Assembly (NCBI GenBank): GCA_951230915.1
Contig: OX579636.1
Coordinates: forward strand, 8,447,001-8,511,000
Direction of reading: 5' to 3'
DNA: 64,000 nt
From: Antitrichia curtipendula
Taxonomy: Eukaryota; Streptophyta; Bryopsida; Hypnales; Leucodontaceae
Under the pieces are notes generated by a model. That model was given only the letters and a program-made list of their open reading frames with translations, had not been told where the DNA came from and did no database searches. Positions 1 to 10,983 of this stretch are shown here, in pieces (positions within the stretch are counted from its first letter, which is position 1; each line of letters opens with the position of its first letter). A program made the position numbers and the translations under genes.

Positions 1-413
1 TTTCCATCAAGGCATTAATGACATTTGAAAAGCGTTTTTTCCCCTAATTTCAAGTTCGGGCCACTTCGTGCCTTCATGGTCCGTCCAACCTTCCCTACTT
101 CTATTCATTGAGTGGAAATTGGGAATGAATTGTACTCCAATTCAATGACATTTCATTTCATGGTATAAATAATTTTAATATGTATGAAGTCCACAAGTCC
201 ATTCAAATTTCAAATGAGTACGTGCAAAAAATAAATGAAGTCACTTTGGGCAAAATCATTCAAAACAAAATCAAATATATTTCATATGCATAGTGTAATA
301 CAAAGTAGGAAAGTATATAAGCCTATATAATATTATAGTGCTAGGAAAATAAGTCTTCTAAGAAAACCTAAGCTCACTAGCTAAAACACTCAAAACTATA
401 CTCAAAACTATAC
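1..413. other. AT-rich 3' flank, no gene seen
   Basis: This is AT-rich sequence downstream of the RING-protein gene. No ORF, RNA gene or clear repeat could be supported. It probably holds the 3' UTR and terminator region of that minus-strand gene, but no poly(A) signal stands out. Confidence 0.4.
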
Positions 414-689
414 TTAGTCCATGTTCATTGGACTACTTGCACTGCCACTTGGTCCAGCCTCATTGTCATGTGTCCCGGCGCGAATTGGAAGGTCTTCATC
501 TGTTCCCAAACGAAGTCTACGAACTGCGGATCGAGTTCTCCTCGCTGGTCCGTCTTCCTCTAAAAGAGCCTTCAATATTTGTGATTGCTTGAGGCTTTGA
601 AGACATTGGAGAGTTCCCGGGCTATGTTGTTCCAACAAGAAGTCCATCCCATCATTTCGAAAGGTTTCTCGCCACTCTGACTCCGATAG
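414..689 (-). pseudogene. In-frame C-terminal extension of the RING gene behind a TAA
   Basis: This stretch continues the reading frame of the upstream RING-protein gene after one TAA at 690-692 and stays open for 91 further codons. It reads as ordinary coding sequence (LSESEWRETF, then a Leu/Gln-rich helix, then an Arg-rich and Gly/Ser-rich tail) and ends ASSPMNMD with its own stop. The simplest view is that the ancestral protein ran through here and a CAA Gln codon became TAA. Readthrough or a sequencing error are alternatives. If the TAA is real, the present protein lacks this tail. Confidence 0.6.
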
Positions 690-2711
690 TTATGCAAGTT
701 CAGCAGGGTCTGGCATGTCAATGTCTTCCCCCCTCCGCATCCCCTGGTCGTCAGTAATGCGAACTCCATCAACGCCCCACAACCATCCAAGAGGATGAGG
801 TCCAAATTGGAAGTATTCTTGTGCCTCATTCCAATGCCCATTGAAGCATTGGAAGAAGAAATTCCGTCGTCCTTGGCTAAAGTTGTCCTTCAATGGAACC
901 AAGTGGTGGCACACCTCCACAATTTGAGCCGGATCTTTTTCCCAACCCCATTCGGTACAAAGTTGTTGTTTGCCCAACGAATGGATGTTCAATTTCCAAC
1001 TCCACACCAAGTCTGTTCCCCACTTCTGAGAATGATCGGGGGCATTTTCAGCATTGAATTCCCAATGCGGTGGCATGTAGGGAACTAATCCAAACAACTC
1101 ATACAAGCGCTTATGGAAAGGAGCCTTGCATAGTGAACAACGTCGGCGGACAATCATCAAGCTAATTAGGCAGAATGGGTGGTACAAATGTTCACACGTG
1201 CCTAAGTGCATTCCACCTTCCGGGCCAAATGGATTAAGGCAAATGGGACATGTAGTTCCATCGTGTACGAAGGTTGAAGGGTTTGGCCACAGTAGTAATG
1301 GATTGCCTTCATGGTCCACGGCAGAGCCAACTTCATTCTTGAAATCCCAATCATGTTTGGACCAGTCGATGGTTGTTTGTCCACCAGCAATGTCAATGGT
1401 TGCCATTTCATCCATGTTGAAATGATCATCCACCAGGGCCCACGATGTCAGACCAAAAACCCTCTCTTGATTGTGTGCGCCGTAATTGTGGTCAATTTTT
1501 TTGAATTCCTCCACCATTTGCCTAGTCCTGTCAACACTGAAGACACATGCCAGCTTCCATTGGTAATACTGCTCCATCAATGCATGCAATTGATTTTTCA
1601 ATGTCAAATTCATTGCAAGTGCGTCCGTCAGTTGGATGCTTTGGTCCACTGGCCCTGCTGCACCTACATTTGCAGGTAATTCTCCAAAGGACAAAGAATC
1701 ATCCTGAGTATCCATTGTTGCACCAACTTCTGTAGGTTCCAATGGAATTTGAGAATTATTTGAAGGCCCTTGCGCTTCCCCTCGTGGATCTTGACCATGA
1801 TTGGCCAATGTTGCTGCCTCAAGAGCGTGCCGAAGTACCTCCATCTCACGTTGTTGTTGATTGATAATGTTGTCCTTCTCTTGCATGTCTTCTCTCATTT
1901 TGTTAACATCATTATACAAAGAATGCAATTCCTCATTCTTCTCATTCACTTCAATCAACAAACCCTGGATTCGGTTTGTAGCAGCTGTAACATCCACAAT
2001 TCCTACCACTGGTTCGTCAATAGGTGGCACCTGTTCCTCCACAACATTTTCGTGTAAAACCTCAGCAGTTTGACGCGAAGCCCTCCTCTTTTTAGCTCGT
2101 AGTAGTTGAGTTCTATGGCTGACTACAACTGGTACACGAGATCCATCTGAGTCGTCGTCCGTAGATGAGTCTTCAGTGTCATATCTTCGTGGTACTTGAA
2201 CCTGCGTATTTGTTTTCCCTAGACCACCTTCTGGGTATCTTTTTACCCCCCTTGGAATGAATCCATTTGCTGGAGTAGGAATATTGACATTTTCTCCCAT
2301 TTGCTTCAAAGTTGACCAATCCACTCTCTTGTTCAACTTCAGCTCCGCATAGATCCCTCGTGCAAGGAAAAGTTGCACTTCATTGCGTATGACGTTTGAG
2401 AGAGCATACAACACTTGGTACACCTCAATGCATCGGTTTGTAAACTCTTCGTCCAGGCAGTATTTTAAATTTGCCTTGTGGAAGCGTCTGTGACAGTTGT
2501 GTCGCTCTTCCGGGAACAACTTGTCTATGTGGCACCACTCAATGTAATTGGCGCAGTCATCATATGTCCATGGTTCAAGCACGCCCTCCCACCCCCTGAA
2601 TGCAAGCTTGTCAGGGTTTCGTAGAACATGTAGTCGCTTATGATGTTTGTTTCCGGCTCGTGGTCGGGTCCTATCTCGTTCTTCCTTGGTCATTCTTGGT
2701 GGTGTATCCAT
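690..2711 (-). CDS. Intronless RING-H2 coiled-coil protein, putative E3 ubiquitin ligase
   Basis: The protein is 673 residues. I chose the ATG at 2711 (MDTPPRMTKEERD) rather than the longer frame from 2765, because the latter begins with an unremarkable hydrophobic stretch. Visible parts: a basic N-terminus; an uncharacterised helical region (about 35-150) rich in Trp, Cys and His; a Ser/Asp-rich acidic stretch near 185-205; a coiled coil at about 240-305; and a C3H2C3 RING near 487-530 (CPIC, GTCEHLYHPFC, CSLC) with all eight zinc ligands in place. RING-H2 proteins usually recruit E2 enzymes to ubiquitinate partners; the substrate is unknown. The coding region has no intron. Its promoter has a TATATAA box about 130 bp upstream and a G-rich tandem array, a layout shared with the kinase gene at 5.1-6.6 kb. 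A TAA followed by an open in-frame extension suggests recent truncation. Ligase function is inferred from the RING only. Confidence 0.75.
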   Translation of the reverse strand: MDTPPRMTKEERDRTRPRAGNKHHKRLHVLRNPDKLAFRGWEGVLEPWTYDDCANYIEWCHIDKLFPEERHNCHRRFHKANLKYCLDEEFTNRCIEVYQVLYALSNVIRNEVQLFLARGIYAELKLNKRVDWSTLKQMGENVNIPTPANGFIPRGVKRYPEGGLGKTNTQVQVPRRYDTEDSSTDDDSDGSRVPVVVSHRTQLLRAKKRRASRQTAEVLHENVVEEQVPPIDEPVVGIVDVTAATNRIQGLLIEVNEKNEELHSLYNDVNKMREDMQEKDNIINQQQREMEVLRHALEAATLANHGQDPRGEAQGPSNNSQIPLEPTEVGATMDTQDDSLSFGELPANVGAAGPVDQSIQLTDALAMNLTLKNQLHALMEQYYQWKLACVFSVDRTRQMVEEFKKIDHNYGAHNQERVFGLTSWALVDDHFNMDEMATIDIAGGQTTIDWSKHDWDFKNEVGSAVDHEGNPLLLWPNPSTFVHDGTTCPICLNPFGPEGGMHLGTCEHLYHPFCLISLMIVRRRCSLCKAPFHKRLYELFGLVPYMPPHWEFNAENAPDHSQKWGTDLVWSWKLNIHSLGKQQLCTEWGWEKDPAQIVEVCHHLVPLKDNFSQGRRNFFFQCFNGHWNEAQEYFQFGPHPLGWLWGVDGVRITDDQGMRRGEDIDMPDPAELA

Positions 2712-2840
2712 TTTTGTAGAAAAAAGCGAAATCCTCCACGTGGCAATCAAGTAGACCCCGCACAACGCTCACAACCAGCTCAATGAAGAGATGGAAGGCT
2801 GAGAGTATGCAGGGCGGGGACAAATGAGGCGGGGACGGCC

Positions 2841-2847
2841 TTATATA
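2841..2847 (-). promoter_or_regulatory. TATA box of the RING gene
   Basis: Read on the minus strand the site is AACTATATAAGGC, a canonical TATATAA box about 130 bp before the chosen ATG. The G-rich tandem array begins immediately upstream of it and a further GC box lies just downstream. The flanking bases match those around the TATA box of the kinase gene at 6833-6839. Confidence 0.6.
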
Positions 2848-2865
2848 GTTGCAGCTGGGGGACGC

Positions 2866-3022
2866 CAGGGCGGGGACTCCATCGAGTTGGGGCGGGGACT
2901 CCTCCGAGTGGGGGCGGGGACTCCACCGAGAGGGGGCGGGGACTCCAGACAGTGGGGCGGGGACTCTAGACAGTGGGGGCGGGGACTCCAGAGAGTGGAA
3001 CTGGGACTCCAGAGAGTGGGCG
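2866..3022 (+). repeat. G-rich 22-bp tandem array in the RING gene promoter
   Basis: About seven units of a 21-23 bp repeat. Each has the core GGGGCGGGGACTCC followed by a variable spacer such as AGACAGTG or AGAGAGTG. The last units on the far side are degenerate. The array sits directly upstream of the TATA box. The same unit, in the opposite orientation, forms the array upstream of the kinase gene. GGGGCGGGG resembles a GC box, so a role in transcription is plausible but not shown. Confidence 0.8.
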
Positions 3023-3039
3023 TGGACATGATTTAAATA

Positions 3040-5060
3040 TACGAAGTTAATGTGCTTAGACATATTTCCATTTCCTAAGGTAGAAGGCTCGAAAAGAGTT
3101 TTGGCATTAAGAACTGCCCCTATAAGTGGTTGTAGAATGGACATGATGCAGTTTTCAAATTGATCTCAAAAGACAAAAAGGAAGGAAGGAAAAAAACATT
3201 CTTTATCACAAGAGCCAATCATTGTCTTTGCTATCCCCATTTTTCTTTAGAATTGCAATATGAAGGACGTAAGAATATAAATAGGGACCTAGGACACATC
3301 TCCTTTGAAAATTTATAATTAATTCAATAATGTTTAAAAAAATATGAAATCGATTGGGCTACATTCCTCATCAATTTTTCTTGGTTTCAAGGATGAGCTT
3401 AAAAATATTCCCATGTAAAGAAATACTGTAGAAATGCGAACCAGCCCTTAGATGAGTGATTTCTGAGCCTTCTACATTACTCCATGTTCTAAGTGACTCT
3501 AGCAGTCCATATTGAGATTTAATGTTAGATCATATCACTCTAACACCCCAATAATTTCCATATCCTAATCAATCCACCATTCCATATTTTTTTTGGGTGT
3601 TAAATTGCTTCATTATAAGTTTGTAACCCCCAAACCACTTCCATGTCCAAATCACTCCACTATTCCATAGATTTTTTGGATGTTACATTATTTTATAGTG
3701 ACACCCAAATCATTTCCATATAAGAAAGCACTCCACCATTCATATTTCTTTTAATGTTAGATTATTTAAGTCCGTAAAAATAATTCCCCCCGCTAAAAAT
3801 CCTAAAATAAATTGGTATGCTTTTCTAAAGCTTTGGTCACTCCATCTCCCCTTTTAGACATTGATTTTTAAAGCACACTTCCATTTCAAGTGATTGCCAT
3901 AATTTTTCTGGTGTTTTCATTTTCTTCCCTATTTTGTGGGCATCATTACCAAAAAAAATAATTTGAATTCAATGCCACTTGTGTAAGGTGGAATGATTTT
4001 TTTTTCCCGCTATTAGCAAAATTGTTCCATCCCAACTCGAGGCCATTTATTTTTGAATGATCATTCCTATTAATTTCATTTTTTGCTTTTATTAGCCAAG
4101 CTCTTTCATCTAAAGGAAATTCCATTTACTTTTTGTGGTAACGCAAATCTATCCGAACTAAATGGTAAATTTTTTGGGGTGTTAGTTGAAATCACTTTGA
4201 CACACTATTTTTTGTGGGTCTATGTCTCTCACAAAATTATTCCATACCAACCCCAAGCCATTTCGGATTTGTTCCATGATTTCCTTTCCTATTTTTTTTT
4301 TCATTAATGAACAAAGGAGTTCCCATGCCAACTCTATGCCATTCCTTTTGGCTTGGATGATTATCTTTTTTTGTTCGCTTCATTCCTAAAACTCTCCCAT
4401 CCCAACTCATAGTTATTTTTTTTTTTTGTTCAAACATTCCATTTTCTATTTTGTTTTCGTTCATTAAGTGAGAAGACTATTTTATTCGAATTCATAGTTT
4501 AGCTTTATTCGTTCAATCTTTCCTTTCCCTACTTTATTTTTTTCTAATTTACTAAAGTTCTTCCACCTCAACTCAAAGCCATTAATCTTATTTTTGGGTT
4601 CCATCATTCCCTTTCTTTTTCTTTTTTTCGTTTTATAATTTTTAATTTTTTTGAACCTTTTTTTGTGTTCATGATTAAAATTATTCCAATGTACTTCAAT
4701 GTTATTCTTTTTTTTGTTGGATCATTTATTTTATTTTGGGGGGGCTTCATTAACTTCTAAAACTGTAAAACATAGACATAGTGAAAAGATAAAGTGTATG
4801 TATTTTTATACCAAACTATTGCATTCACTATTTTTATAAAAGTTTTATCATCAATTCATAGAACTCATAAACATGCAATGAGAAAGAACAATGACATAGC
4901 AGGTTAATATATTCACATGAGATTTTGAATGTACAATGCATCCGATTTCATATATATTTGAGGTGTTCGGCAATTGCGAAGTACATACACATGGTCCTCT
5001 ATGAGGATGATTTACCTTCTATGCCTGAACTATATGCTAAGCTATAAAAAGTAAAAAAAC
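3040..5060. repeat. AT-rich spacer with degenerate tandem repeats
   Basis: No gene is supported. Two degenerate tandem series are visible. From about 3500 to 3770 a unit of roughly 95-100 bp recurs three times (markers: CCATTCCATA, TTTTGGGTGTTA, ACCCCAATAATTTCC). From about 4020 to 4720 a looser unit recurs with markers like CCCATCCCAACTC, GCCATT and GATCATTCC. Both look like old satellite-type DNA between the RING and kinase genes. The short ORFs here are chance. Confidence 0.5.
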
Positions 5061-5066
5061 TAAATA

Positions 5067-6647
5067 CTATATACAATAACAACATTCTGGCATAGTCCAA
5101 CAGTGGGGGGCCTTCTTCAATGCGTCGAGAACATCTAGCACTGACGCCCTTTCACTCACATCCTCTTTTACGAGGCTTTCCAATTTGATCCTGAGGTTCT
5201 GATACTGCTTTGGATTCTTCGTTGTAAAGTATTTGGAGTCCCACTCTTCCTTCCAAATTTGTGCTGCTATCCATCCGGCCGCATATGCATCAGCTGCCAT
5301 GGAATACAAATGCATTTTTTGCATGGCTTCAATTGAATTTGTCGAACCTTGCTCTCCGTATATATAAAACAATTCAGGGGCTGCAAACCTTCGCATTCTC
5401 TTCTCCTTCACTAGGATGTCCTTGTTGGGAAAGCCATACCTTGACGGCTCCTTCTCTACAGCTCCGCTAGAAAGTCCCCAATCACATATCCCTATATACA
5501 TCGTGTGCTCTTTATAATCATCAAAATGGAGCAAAATATTGGATGGAGTGATGTCGTTGTGCATGTACTGCGCATCGTGGCATTTCCCCACAATGACAAG
5601 CAAAGAGAGTGCCAAGTTCACTCGGTTCCGTCGGTAAGTTGCAACCCATGTAAGCTCCTCTTTTGTCAACCTTGTACCTTGTTCATGCTTAATCTCATCG
5701 ACATCCAATGTTTCGCTTACTTTCGAATTGTATTTGGATAAGAAAGAAATTAGAGAGCCTCCATTCCACCATAACGTGTAGCCTTCCATCGTTTTAGGGT
5801 GGAGGTACGCAATTCGAATGATGCCAGGATGTCTCACTGGACACCCGCCCGCCTCATTGATGATTCCTTGGCGCTTCTCCTTTTCATTCGTGGTTTTCAA
5901 GCTCTTCCCAGCAAAAAATATCCAACTAGGAATGCTCTGAAGTTTTGTAAGCATCACCTTCCTCACGGTCCCATATGAACCAACGGCCCTCTGTTCCGGC
6001 ATGGGGATGACTTTTACTGAACTTTCAAGCCACTTGAATGTTCCACTAACACAATGAGCTGTTATGGTGTCTTCAATTGTCGCTTTCCAAGGTGCTTGCT
6101 TTTTCTTACGTGATGAAGAAAATTGTTGAGCAAAGTTTTGAATGATTTTCAACTTTGCAACCACCTCTTTATTTTGTGTGTCCCAATCGCTACCATCTTC
6201 TTTCTTCCCCATGTGGTAACACCAATTTGACACTATATTGGTTGTGAAGGCAACCACCTGTTTATCCAGCCAGTCTTGGTGCAACCAATAATCGGAGAAA
6301 TTGTTAAATTTCTTAGATGCTTCAAACTTTGACTCCAGCTCCGTTCGCAGGTCCCTCGTGAGTTTGTGGTACCCTTCTTCGTTGAACGCCACATACTCCC
6401 TGGTCAACATAGTCGTACTGCGACGAGTGTAGAACACCACAACTATTGCTCTCCCTTCAACTATGAATTCATGTGGAGGCATATGGGGATTGAGTGCTTT
6501 CTTGCGTTTCTTTTGGCTTGATGAAGAAGGGTTCGATGAACCTGAGGCCATCAAGTTGTCCGTGGATGGAATTACCATCTCACCGACATCATCTAAATCT
6601 ACAAACATAGGACGTTTCTCCGCTGATGCACTCCCTTCCCCCGCCAT
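5067..6647 (-). CDS. Divergent intronless protein kinase with a novel N-terminal region
   Basis: The protein is 526 residues from the ATG at 6647 (MAGEGSASAEKRP); the longer frame from 6740 adds a hydrophobic leader with no support. Residues 1-200 are not recognised and contain a Lys-rich KKRKK stretch that could be a nuclear localisation signal. A kinase fold follows: glycine loop GSYGTVRKV near 221, a Lys in FFAGKSLK near 245, catalytic loop HNDITPSNILL near 359 (HRD altered to HND), metal-binding CDWGLSS near 386 (DFG altered to DWG), and FAAPELF near 419 as the APE motif. The catalytic Asp, loop Asn and metal Asp are all present, so activity is possible. It most resembles plant Ser/Thr kinases of no clear family. 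The gene is intronless, and its promoter array and TATA box match those of the RING gene. Confidence 0.75.
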   Translation of the reverse strand: MAGEGSASAEKRPMFVDLDDVGEMVIPSTDNLMASGSSNPSSSSQKKRKKALNPHMPPHEFIVEGRAIVVVFYTRRSTTMLTREYVAFNEEGYHKLTRDLRTELESKFEASKKFNNFSDYWLHQDWLDKQVVAFTTNIVSNWCYHMGKKEDGSDWDTQNKEVVAKLKIIQNFAQQFSSSRKKKQAPWKATIEDTITAHCVSGTFKWLESSVKVIPMPEQRAVGSYGTVRKVMLTKLQSIPSWIFFAGKSLKTTNEKEKRQGIINEAGGCPVRHPGIIRIAYLHPKTMEGYTLWWNGGSLISFLSKYNSKVSETLDVDEIKHEQGTRLTKEELTWVATYRRNRVNLALSLLVIVGKCHDAQYMHNDITPSNILLHFDDYKEHTMYIGICDWGLSSGAVEKEPSRYGFPNKDILVKEKRMRRFAAPELFYIYGEQGSTNSIEAMQKMHLYSMAADAYAAGWIAAQIWKEEWDSKYFTTKNPKQYQNLRIKLESLVKEDVSERASVLDVLDALKKAPHCWTMPECCYCI

Positions 6648-6832
6648 AACGAAAAGAAATTGTTCAATGGGCCTCTGTAAGCACAAAAGCCCCGAAAATT
6701 TGAAAAAAACCGGGTCACATATGAGGGCCAAGCCCACCACCCACCAAACTCACTCACATAGGCCGTGGGGACGAACTAGTGTGTGAGGCATAGGGCGCGG
6801 ACTTGGCAAAGAAATGAGGGCGGGGACTCGCT

Positions 6833-6839
6833 TTATATA
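6833..6839 (-). promoter_or_regulatory. TATA box of the kinase gene
   Basis: On the minus strand the site is AACTATATAAAGC, about 190 bp upstream of the chosen ATG. It is followed by a GC-box core and then by TCAT, as at the TATA box of the RING gene. The tandem array lies about 80 bp further upstream. Confidence 0.6.
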
Positions 6840-6917
6840 GTTCCCCCGCTCCTCAAGTACCCGCCCCGACACGTGCCGTCCACGCCCCGTCCTCCTCACG
6901 TTCCCGCCCCAGTCGTT

Positions 6918-7124
6918 GGAGTCCCCGCCCCCACGCAGGAGTCCCCGCCCCACTCTTTGGAGTCCCCGCCCCACTCTCTGGAGTCCCCGCCCCCTCTCAC
7001 TGGAGTCCCCGCCCCCCACTCACTGGAGTCCCCGCCCCCACTGTCTGGAGTCCCTGCCCCTACTGGATGGAGTCCCTGCCCCCACTCAATGGAGTCCCCG
7101 CCCTGACTCTGGAGTCCCCGCCCT
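6918..7124 (+). repeat. C-rich 22-bp tandem array in the kinase gene promoter
   Basis: About ten units of 20-23 bp, each beginning GGAGTCCCCGCCCC and followed by a spacer such as ACTCTCT or CACTGTCT. It is the same repeat as the array at 2866-3022 but inverted relative to the gene it precedes. Some units read GTCCCTGCC instead of GTCCCCGCC, a typical C-to-T difference. Just beyond it lie several ACGTGG motifs resembling G-box cores. Confidence 0.8.
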
Positions 7125-7199
7125 GCATGTTCCTAAATCCACGTGGTGTCCCCGTGGCGTCCACGTGGCCTACTTTTTTGGTTTCATAAAGTCAACTTT

Positions 7200-9425
7200 G
7201 TGTTGACTGTATCGGGCGGGTGAGACCTCTAACGGACGGACGGGCGAACCGGACGTCCGTACAGTATGACAACCATGATTTTTTTAGCGTATTTGATCAT
7301 TTTTACTTCCTTGCAAAATCTTGTGAAAATTTTTGACTTGAAAATGATTTTTTTGAATTTGAGCCCAATTAATAAAATGAAGCTTATTAAGCTAGTTTCT
7401 ATTTCTATTTGGAATTTTCAAAAATTTCCCTTAATTAAATAATTAATGACCATTTGAACTTTACCACAATTCTTAACTATACAATGACATGGAAAATTGA
7501 TGTACACTTGTAGACTATGTGAATTTTGTTGTGAATTTTCTTAAGGTCTAATCGACAATTGTAAAGCACTAAATTCAGATTTTAGCCAATGGAAGGTGAA
7601 TTTGAAGGCTAAATTGGAGGAATGAGCTGCCTAGTTGGATTTTAGCCTTGGTAGCTGTGTAGATTACCAGTAAGCTATATGATGAATGGGTAGGATGCTA
7701 AGGGGTGTTGGACTTTTCTACCGATTGGTTTCGAATTGGTGTGCCGATTGGTTTCGAATAGTTCAATTGAATAAACTAGTTGCCTAGTTGTTTGATGTTG
7801 TTGTAATCCACTCAGCTAAGTGATTTAGATTACAATTGTGTAACATAGAGCATGTTGTGTAATTAAAATTTATTGTGATAGCTTGATTGATTTGTTTAGT
7901 GATAGGTAAGATTATCCAGTTGGTTGTGAATCAGTCCTGATTTTAAACTTGTAAGTTGAATAAATGACAAGAGTGGTTTTGTATTAAGTTGATTGTGGAA
8001 GTTGTTGTACAGAGAGTGTAACTATTTGGAGAGTGAAGAAATAAAAAAATTTATGAGTGATTTGCTAAAAGTGACATAAATTTACTAATATTGAGAGCAA
8101 AGATAATTGAAGCCAAATAGGAAATAAAGATAAAATTGAGTGATGGATAGGGTGAAGAATAAGAAACAAAATACCAAGTTGGCAAGTAAGATTTGTAAAT
8201 TCAATAGCAAGCATAATTCCATGAAATCAGTTTGAGCAACAAAAGAATTGGAGACCAAGTTGGTGAGAGGAGATCCTATTGTCCATGTGGAAGAAGACAA
8301 AGCCAAATAGGAAAAGTGGCCAAGCTTGAGCTAGAGACTGTTAAGTAGCTGCAAATCAGCAAGTTCCAGCCTTCCACGTTACAAAGATAAAAATAAAAAT
8401 AAAAGAGTCAATTCATAAGTTAATGTTTTCTTTCCCTTGTGGCTATTAAGAGTGGAGAGTAGAGCTAAAATTTAGATTTAGTTGGTGAGAATATAAATCA
8501 AAGTTTTAAGATTGTGTTCATGGTTGGTGTTAATTTACTAGTTCGTAAAATCCCTATTTTGAAATTCTTCCTAGGAATGAATTTAATATACTATTGGGTA
8601 GTTTTCAAGAATTTATAAATTATCCTATTTCTACAACACCATAAAATTCAACGCCTACGGTAAAACTTTCAAATTATACCATATCCAAATACCATATCTA
8701 AATGTATATCCATATGCCATGTTTGTAAATATGTATATGTATCCATATCCGTATATCATATATATATCCAAGAGAAGTTGTAAAGAATATACCGAATACA
8801 AGGTGGATACCTTGAGTACTGTTACTTTTTGCTCATGTGCTTTTTTAATATTTTTTTAGATTGGTCAAGTTTCCATATTTTCTTGTTGGCAAGTGAAAGG
8901 AGGTTCCAACGCTTAAAGAATGCAACATTTGAATACCATATGCAAAAGTTATGAAGGGCCAAAGTCTTTTTTTGATAGAGGTTTTGGAATAGTTTCTTCA
9001 ACATAGGGACATATTGATTTTGAAGATGTACCTAGGGTATTCATGGTGATTTTAGTTCAATGGTATATTTTGGGGGGCCCAGCTTGTGGCAATATTTGGC
9101 AATTACTTACACTAAAATGGTTTCTTTTTTGAGAACTCTTTACAAAAAGCGTTGCTATAGTGAGAGTAATCCCCATTCTATTCACTCCCATGTGTTGCAA
9201 AATTATGAATCTTTGCTAAGAGGGATTGCTTTTTGCTCCCCTAAAAGTAGGAGCCCCCAACGTGAAAGCTAATAGTAAGAGCATCCCCACGATAGACTTG
9301 CCAAAAGGGCGTGCGTGCCAGATGCTTGTTTGGCATCTACTTTTGGTGAGTGGAGCCTCACTGCTCCACCTATGTCCCATGACAAACGTGCCAAATAGCA
9401 CAGTAAGTGGGATATGTGCCAAGTG
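7200..9425. other. AT-rich intergenic DNA, no gene seen
   Basis: No gene, RNA or clear repeat boundary was found in most of this stretch. All frames are closed at short intervals. A segment from about 9277 may be one end of a roughly 1-kb element, because GAGCATCCCCACGATAG recurs as an imperfect inverted match near 10300 (GAGCTTCCCCATGGGAG when reversed). The evidence for that element is weak. Confidence 0.35.
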
Positions 9426-9429
9426 AGGT

Positions 9430-9880
9430 AGTTTCATTGATCAAAAATCAAATTGTAATTAAAAAAGTTCAATTCATAGAAAATTTTCTAATGTAGCTCA
9501 TTTAAGTTTAGTAGACTAACTTTTTTTTGAAAACCTTTTAATCTTAGAAAATTTGAGAAATGAATATGAATTTCATCTCCAAAAATCTATTTGATATTTC
9601 AAGACTCCACTCAAAAATAATGGACAAAGTTCAGAGAAGGTTTGGAAGGGAATTTTTACATTTTCAAACATTCTCTTTGAATTTTGTCCATAACTTTTTA
9701 TTGGAGGTTCTAAATATCAAATGTATTTTTAGAGACAAAATTTATCTTTATTTTCCAACTTTTTAGTTCAAAGATTTTTGAAAAAAGTTATTCTACTATA
9801 CCTAAATTAGGTTTGAAATTTTACTTCAAACACAATTCCTAAGTTTTGACAATGAGAGGTCAAGTTTTCATCTTTAAATT
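9430..9880. mobile_element. Old foldback element
   Basis: The two halves are imperfect inverted copies centred near 9664. For example, CATCTCCAAAAATC with CCACTCAAAAATAATGGAC on the left is answered by GTCCATAACTTTTTATTGG and TTTTTAGAGAC on the right. The sequence is related to the better preserved palindrome at 49199-49776. It probably belongs to a non-autonomous foldback or MITE family. No coding capacity is seen. Confidence 0.55.
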
Positions 9881-10528
9881 ATCCTATATCCTTTGTGAAT
9901 TGATGATGGACAATGAATTTCTTTATAGAAACAACCTTTCTACCCTAGCATTTCATTGATTGCAAATGACATAATTCATTTACATTGCCAACATAAGTGT
10001 CATTTATGGTACATTGTCAAATGACATTGGTATTTCCACATTTTTTTGAAGATTTTTTTTTTGGGTTCTAGAATTAGCCAACTAGTAGTGCCTAGCTAGA
10101 GGTCAACTGGTGGTCCTTACCTCAAGAAAGGGGTTAAAATTGTAGGTTGATCCTATAGCGTTGGTATTCTCTAAATTTTGGCATGCCCGCTCAGTTTTTT
10201 CCATGTGGCGCGCTTATTGTGGGGCATTCCTACAACCCTAGCTCACCAAATGACCGTCTTGAAAATGTTTGGCAAGCTCCCATGGGGAAGCTCTAACAAT
10301 GCTTATAATTCTGATATCCGTTCCCCAAAATAGAATTGCAACAATAAAGCTTTATGTTCTACAATGGTTGAAGTCTAGCCTGGTGTGACATGAATCCCTT
10401 TGCCAGCACAAAACCTAGCCTTAATTTACAACACCCACCTAATGATCAAATGAAGTTTATAATTGAATTATCTCCCAGGTATCTAGGGGGGAATTATATT
10501 TTCATATGGAAGGTGAGAGTTTTGCTCA
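9881..10528. other. AT-rich spacer, no gene seen
   Basis: No supportable gene. It sits between the foldback element and the TTAA-flanked MITE and contains only short chance ORFs. Confidence 0.35.
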
Positions 10529-10532
10529 TTAA

Positions 10533-10983
10533 CCCTTAAAAGACAAGGGGGTGACTTTAGAAATCATCCCTTTTCATTACCATGTGAATCATTGGCTTAA
10601 AAAATAGCAAACTAGTCATTGGAAGTCAAACTACTATAGAAGACCTCCCCTAGCCTTTTCACAACAAAATTTCAAGGATGAATAGCTACACTTTTGTCCT
10701 ACTACAATGATTCCTTGTCATCCATCAAACATTTGGTGTTTGTGTCGACGTTCAAGGCTTAACCCATAAACAACATGGAGGACGTTTTTTTGTCGATGAA
10801 TGACAAAGAATCTCCCCATTTAGGAAAGAAGTGCAACTATTTATCCTCTAAATTTTGTGTGAAAAGGGAAGGTTGTCCAAAGTAGTTTGTCTTCCAATAA
10901 GTGCTTCTTCATTTTTTTAAGCCAACAATTCACACGGTATCCAAACAAATGATTTTCATAGTGACCAGCTCGTCTTTTAAGGG
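10533..10983. mobile_element. TTAA-flanked MITE, 451 bp
   Basis: The element is bounded on both sides by TTAA (10529-10532 and 10984-10987). Its ends are inverted: CCCTTAAAAGACAAG on the left and CTCGTCTTTTAAGGG on the right, with imperfect pairing continuing for about 35 bp. A TTAA target duplication with CCC-starting ends is the hallmark of piggyBac-type transposition. It has no transposase gene, so it would be non-autonomous. Confidence 0.65.
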
